A DNA stretch of 64,000 nucleotides from Varanus komodoensis. Taxonomy: Eukaryota > Chordata > Lepidosauria > Squamata > Varanidae. This document shows, piece by piece, positions 60,045-64,000 of the stretch. The stretch lies in NCBI RefSeq assembly GCF_004798865.1, contig NW_025335568.1, positions 1,011,178 to 1,075,177 on the forward strand, in the 5' to 3' direction. Every line of letters starts with the position of its first letter. Position 1 is the first letter of the stretch. The position numbers were made by a program, and so were the translations under genes. The notes beneath the pieces were generated by a model, which was not told the origin of the DNA, searched no databases, and saw only the letters and a program-made list of their open reading frames with translations.

Positions 60045-60573
60045 GTAGGTGTCAGGTCTACTCTGCCGGCCAGCCAGAGCTGGAGTTCGGTCTGCTGCCC
60101 CTAGGGGAAGCGTTGCCAAGTCATCCCACCGGAGCTGGACTTGACTGCAGTGCAGGAGAGCACGTAGCTGAGCATGATAAAGGGTTCCTGCCCTGTGAGG
60201 AGCAGGTCTTTCCCATTCGGACTTCACCGGTCCATTTCGTTCCTCCCAGTTTGCACTGTTATTAATAATGTAACTCGTTCGTGTTTCTGATTCCACCTAT
60301 AAAGAAACCCAAAGGGATTTGAAGGTTCCCTGTTCAGATGTGACATTGCCAGAAATTCTGAGGGAAGCTAAAACAGCCCTGGTGCAAGTAGCTGAGGCCC
60401 CCGGGCAAGGGGAGTTTGCTGGGACGGCTGGGGCAGTGGGATGGCTCTCGAGGACCCGTGGTGCCCATAAAGCAGCATCCGCAGGAGGAGCAGGGACGTG
60501 AGCCCGGGCCTCCGTGGATCTGACAGCAGCAGGCGGCCGGTCTCACGCAGCCCGGGTCTCTCCTGTCCCGCAG
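60045..60573 (+). other. CYP26B1: CYP26B1 intron 4
   Basis: A 529-base intron from GTAGGT to CCCGCAG. No repeats or exons are recognised in it. Confidence 0.95.
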
Positions 60574-60855
60574 GACGGCACGCTGGAGCTGATCTTTGCT
60601 GCCTATGCCACCACGGCCAGTGCCAGCACCTCGCTGATTATGCAGCTGCTGCAGCACCCGGGGGTGCTGGAGAAGCTGCGCGAGGAGATGAGGAGCAAAG
60701 GAATCCTGCACAACGGCTGCCTCTGCGAGGGCGTCATTCAGCTGGACACCATCAACAGCCTGCAGTACCTGGACTGTGTCATCAAGGAGGTGCTGCGGCT
60801 CTTCACCCCCATCTCTGGAGGGTACCGGACGGTGCTGCAGACCTTCGAGCTGGAC
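60574..60855 (+). CDS. CYP26B1: CYP26B1 exon 5 (I-helix and ExxR motif, residues 288-381)
   Basis: Encodes [20 protein letters not shown] through the K-helix and ends TVLQTFELD, phase 0, donor GTGAGT. The oxygen-activation I-helix motif AAYATTAS lies at about 296-303 with the family's Thr pair. The ExxR motif is Glu359-Val-Leu-Arg362. Phe295 matches a reported active-site position. The loop [11 protein letters not shown] (about 331-341) appears one residue shorter than my recollection of the human protein, predicting a 511-residue product rather than 512. All visible catalytic features are present. Confidence 0.97.
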
Positions 60856-61339
60856 GTGAGTAGAGTGGCCGCCTGTGGCCCTTGCAGGTGGCGCGAGGCT
60901 CCCCTGAGGTGCGTTCAGCAGGAGAGGCCTCTGGCCGGGTGGCCTTGGTGCTGGAGTGCACGCTTTGCGTGGCTGTCGCGCTTCTTCTTTAGGAGAAGAG
61001 AGGGACCTGGCGCCCAGTCAGAGCCAGGCTGACCTCCTGCTCACACGGCAGCAAAGCAGCTGCCCTCCTGGGACACCCGCAAGGGCAGTAGCTCTCTCCC
61101 AGAGGCCCTCTGTCCCTGAGACCAGACGGAGCTGCTGACACCCCTGGCAGTCACTTTCTGTAAAAACTGTGCAAGATGCATGCACACGAAATGCAAATTT
61201 GATAAAATGCCACATAATCGAGTGATTTTTTTTACCTATCCTTTGAAATGATCTAAAAGCCACATGGTGCGTGACCCATGTCAGGCAAGCTGGATGGCCC
61301 CCAAAGAGCAGGTCTCTTCGTCACGCAAGACGGTGCCCT

Positions 61340-61700
61340 GAGAACATGGAAGGAGCCCTGCTGATCCGGCCCGAGGCCTGTCCAGCCCAGCACTCCGCGC
61401 ACACGGCGGCCGCCCTGCGGCCCACGGCACCCCCGAGGCCAGCGGGGGGGGGGGGGGGCGAGACCTGCCCTGTCCGGCTCCTCAGCCGTGCTGCAGGCAG
61501 GTGTGCCGGCTCTGGGGAAGGAGGCAGCTCATAGCCAGCAAGGCCAGTAGCCACCGGTAGGGTCCCCCTCTGTGGATCCGTCCAGTCCCTTTGGAAGCCA
61601 CCCAGACCGGTGGCCGTCACCACTTCCCGTGGCAGCGAATTCCGTCGTTTAACTGCACATGGTGTGCAGAAGTACCTGCTTGTATCTGTCCTGTCAAAAT
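61340..61700 (-). mobile_element. CR1-like LINE, 3' end fragment
   Basis: GAACATGGAAGGAGCCCTGC, GGCAGCGAATTCCGTCGTTT and the phrase on 'AGAAGTACCTGCTTGTATCT' match the squamate CR1-like terminal sequence in reverse. It is an old, indel-rich fragment within CYP26B1 intron 5. The + strand fragment at 23825 belongs to the same family. Confidence 0.75.
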
Positions 61701-63678
61701 CGGGGGAGTGCAGGGGAAATAAAGAGCATGGCCAGATGTTGTATCAGGTCCTGGATCGGAGGCAACAGCTGGATTTTTTATTTTCAAAAATGGAAAATCT
61801 ACAGTTGTTTGAGATGTTGGCTTCCTAGTAGTCCAGGAACTCTGCAGCTGTCAGATTGCCTGCTAAAAGCCCAGCTTGAGCGTCTGCAACCGTCTACCAC
61901 GTCATCTTAAGTCATGCAGACATCCTGGCTCAAGCATGTTGTGAGCCCATATTTCACCCTCTCCCCACTAACCCACTTGTCTGAGGAGGAGATCTGGAAA
62001 CCCTGAGAAGCTGCACATGGTTGCGATCCCTGAGCAGGCCTGATCGAGACATTGCTCTGCATGGATTTCGGCGCCTTTCTTAGGGCCGGCGTGGTGGCCT
62101 TCATTCCTGACACAGACCTCTGAGTGGCTGTGTGGTGTGTCCCACGGGGGAGCGGCGTGGGGTCCAGGTGGAGAGCAGTGGGAGTGCTGCCCCGGAGCTC
62201 AAGGAGATGGAGGCGCTGGCCTTGGGCAGCCCTCTTCCAGAGCTCCCTCGGGACCCATTTGATATCCAGATCTGGGGATGCAGATGCGTAACTGCCAAAG
62301 CCAAGCATCTAAGCTGGGATGAGAAAAGTGAGGGTTAGATCCAGATGTTTGGATGACCTGTGGATTACTCATTGAGAGCAGATGGGATTTTCAACGAACA
62401 AAACAAAACTCAGGGCTTGGCTGTCACAGCCCGTACATCTTCCCAAGTGTCAAGAGCCGGGTTCGTACCCTTTTGAGTAGAACTGGCGGAGGACAGATGC
62501 TCCCTTGTACGGGAGAAGCACGCTGGAGATGCTGCTCTGCTGAGTCGTGTTCGGGAGAAAGGAGCCGCGAGTCAGAGAATGCGGCTCTGGGCTTGCCCAT
62601 GCGGCTGCCTTCATGCTGTAGAGCCATGCTCTGTTGCCCTGTTTCCGTGGGATTTTGGCTGGTGCAGATGCGCTGATGTGCCGAGCTCATGACTCAACAT
62701 ATCCCAGCTTGACCTGCCGCGAGACGCTTTAAGGCCACGGTGAATCATAGCAGAGCCTCGGAGGACCGCTCCCCACTCCGCTCCCCGGATGGCTAGCGTG
62801 GGGCTACGGGCTGACCGGAGCACTGGGCGGCCCGAGCGCACGGTGGGCTTCGATGGATGCGGGGCTGCCGCGCGTGGGACGAGCCGCAGCGGTCGGCGCG
62901 CGGGGGCTGTGGGGCTCCTGTGGCGGGCACGCTCAGCGTTGCCTGTGCTCGCTCGAGTCCGCGGACACCGGGCCGCAGTTGCGCTTCTGCCCTGCAGGGA
63001 GGTCCTGGGTCTCGAGGCTCTGGGGGCGAGCTTTTAGGCGAGTGCTCATTCGTCTGCATTTCCACAGCGTGTGTATTTTCATTTCAATGAAAATGAGCCA
63101 AGACTAGACACTGGCAAATGCATCCCCTGTTCCGGTTTATGACCTGGCAAGATCCCCACGGCGAGTTGAGCTGTGCGTCTTGCCCCGGCCTTGCTTGGAG
63201 GTCTGCACAAGGGACCCTTTCTTCCCACAAGAAGGATCTGCAGTTCCAGCTCCATCTCTTGTGTGGGTGCAGTCGGTGCTCTCGCGAAAGGCTCTGGGGT
63301 GCCCGAGCCAGAACTGCTCCACTGAACGGCTGCCAGGCCCCCCGGCCCTGCAGGATGAACGGCGGCTGGCCCTTCCTCCCTCGACCAAAGCTTGATCCCA
63401 GGATCCGTGCTAGAAACACACGGCAGCCTCCTCTTCCGCTGGCTGGGGAGCCTTGGGACATCGGGTTTGGTGCCTACTGCCGTCTGGACACATCTGCCGG
63501 CGGTGCTGGACCTCCCGCTCCCGTGCCCCAGAGCAGGGTGGGAGAGGCCGCTGCAGCACCCTGGCCTGCCGTGGGTTATTTCCAGGGGGCTTCTGGAGCT
63601 GCAGGCGCTGGACTTGCTCCGGAATGGTTTTCACTCCCCAGGCAATACTGGGGGCTGAATGCCACCCCGGCTTGGAAG

Positions 63679-63765
63679 GATAGAAACGTAGAAACAGAGT
63701 GAGCCAGAAGGGGTCTCCCGGGCTATCTAGTCCGACCTCTGGCACCAGTCTAGCCCGATCCCATC
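63679..63765 (-). mobile_element. CR1 LINE 3' terminal relic
   Basis: GATAGAAACGTAGAAACAGA, CCAGAAGGGGTCTCCCGGGC and TATCTAGTCCGACC match the reversed CR1 terminus of the 19719/42682 subfamily. Fewer than 100 bases remain. Confidence 0.8.
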
Positions 63766-63999
63766 GCTGCTGCCCTGATGGTGCGGCGGGGGCGGGGGTG
63801 GCAGCAGCAGGAGGGATGGGGGAGCAGGGCAGCAAAATTCCTTGTAGCCCCACTTCTAAGAAATCAGCCATGTTCGTCCCCCTTGAGCCTCGCAGCAACG
63901 CACCCAGGACCGCCTGGGGGGGGCACCCTGCCCCCTTCTTTCCTGCCCCGTCTGCTCTCCTGGCCTTCTTCCTGATTTCTCTCCTCCTCCTCCCCACAG

Positions 64000-64000
64000 G
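64000..64000 (+). CDS. CYP26B1: CYP26B1 exon 6, first base only
   Basis: The window ends TCCCCACAGG: a strong acceptor followed by one G. The expected next codon after FELD is Gly (GGN, in the family sequence GFQIPKG), which fits. Exon 6 would carry the meander, the haem-binding Cys loop and the C-terminus; none of it is visible. Confidence 0.7.

Larger units (their letters stand above)
60856..63999 (+). other. CYP26B1: CYP26B1 intron 5
   Basis: Begins GTGAGT and ends in a long CTCCTCC pyrimidine tract and CACAG at 63995-63999. It carries two CR1-type fragments (61340-61700 and 63679-63765) and a G15-type run near 61445. Other parts are unique DNA. Confidence 0.85.

Overview
The window is sauropsid nuclear DNA, most likely from a squamate reptile and less probably a turtle. 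The reasons are the sparse spliced vertebrate exons, broken CR1 LINE pieces of the kind common in lizards, and several L2-like LINE 3' ends. The DNA is strikingly GC-rich, with long CpG islands, G/C homopolymers and two 100-N assembly gaps, which would suit a microchromosome or another GC-rich compartment. There are no bacterial-style operons, rRNA genes, recognisable tRNAs or CRISPR arrays.

Two protein genes are present, both on the + strand and in the order known from human chromosome 2p13. First is the 3' end of EXOC6B (Sec15-type exocyst subunit): a long intron (1-9567), the penultimate common exon (9568-9680), a predicted 12-nt microexon (11961-11972), and the last coding exon (13213-13339). 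A long 3' UTR probably follows, ending near 18.49 kb. About 38 kb after the EXOC6B stop comes CYP26B1, the retinoic-acid-degrading P450. Its exon 1 (51352-51555), exon 2 (55186-55410), exon 3 (59236-59511), exon 4 (59889-60044) and exon 5 (60574-60855) are in the window. The window stops on the first base of exon 6, so the haem-cysteine region lies just outside.

The intergenic DNA (about 18.5-50.3 kb) alternates between CpG-rich stretches, decayed LINE pieces (CR1 and L2-like) and AT-richer islands carrying homeodomain, POU, SOX, RUNX or C/EBP-like motifs. In vertebrates CYP26B1 is a tightly regulated developmental gene and EXOC6B is a broadly expressed neighbour. The AT-rich islands in the EXOC6B intron, between the genes and in CYP26B1 intron 1 are therefore best read as candidate cis-regulatory elements for CYP26B1. 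That is inference; no alignment could be run. A large CpG island (about 45.9-52.9 kb) covers the CYP26B1 promoter, which shows two TATA-like boxes (50385 and 51149).

The most interesting observation is the microexon in the last EXOC6B intron. It has a near-ideal acceptor and donor, keeps frame, and would insert Ile-Ser-Arg-Glu into the C-terminal domain. A C15/G18 fold-back lies about 130 nt downstream of it.
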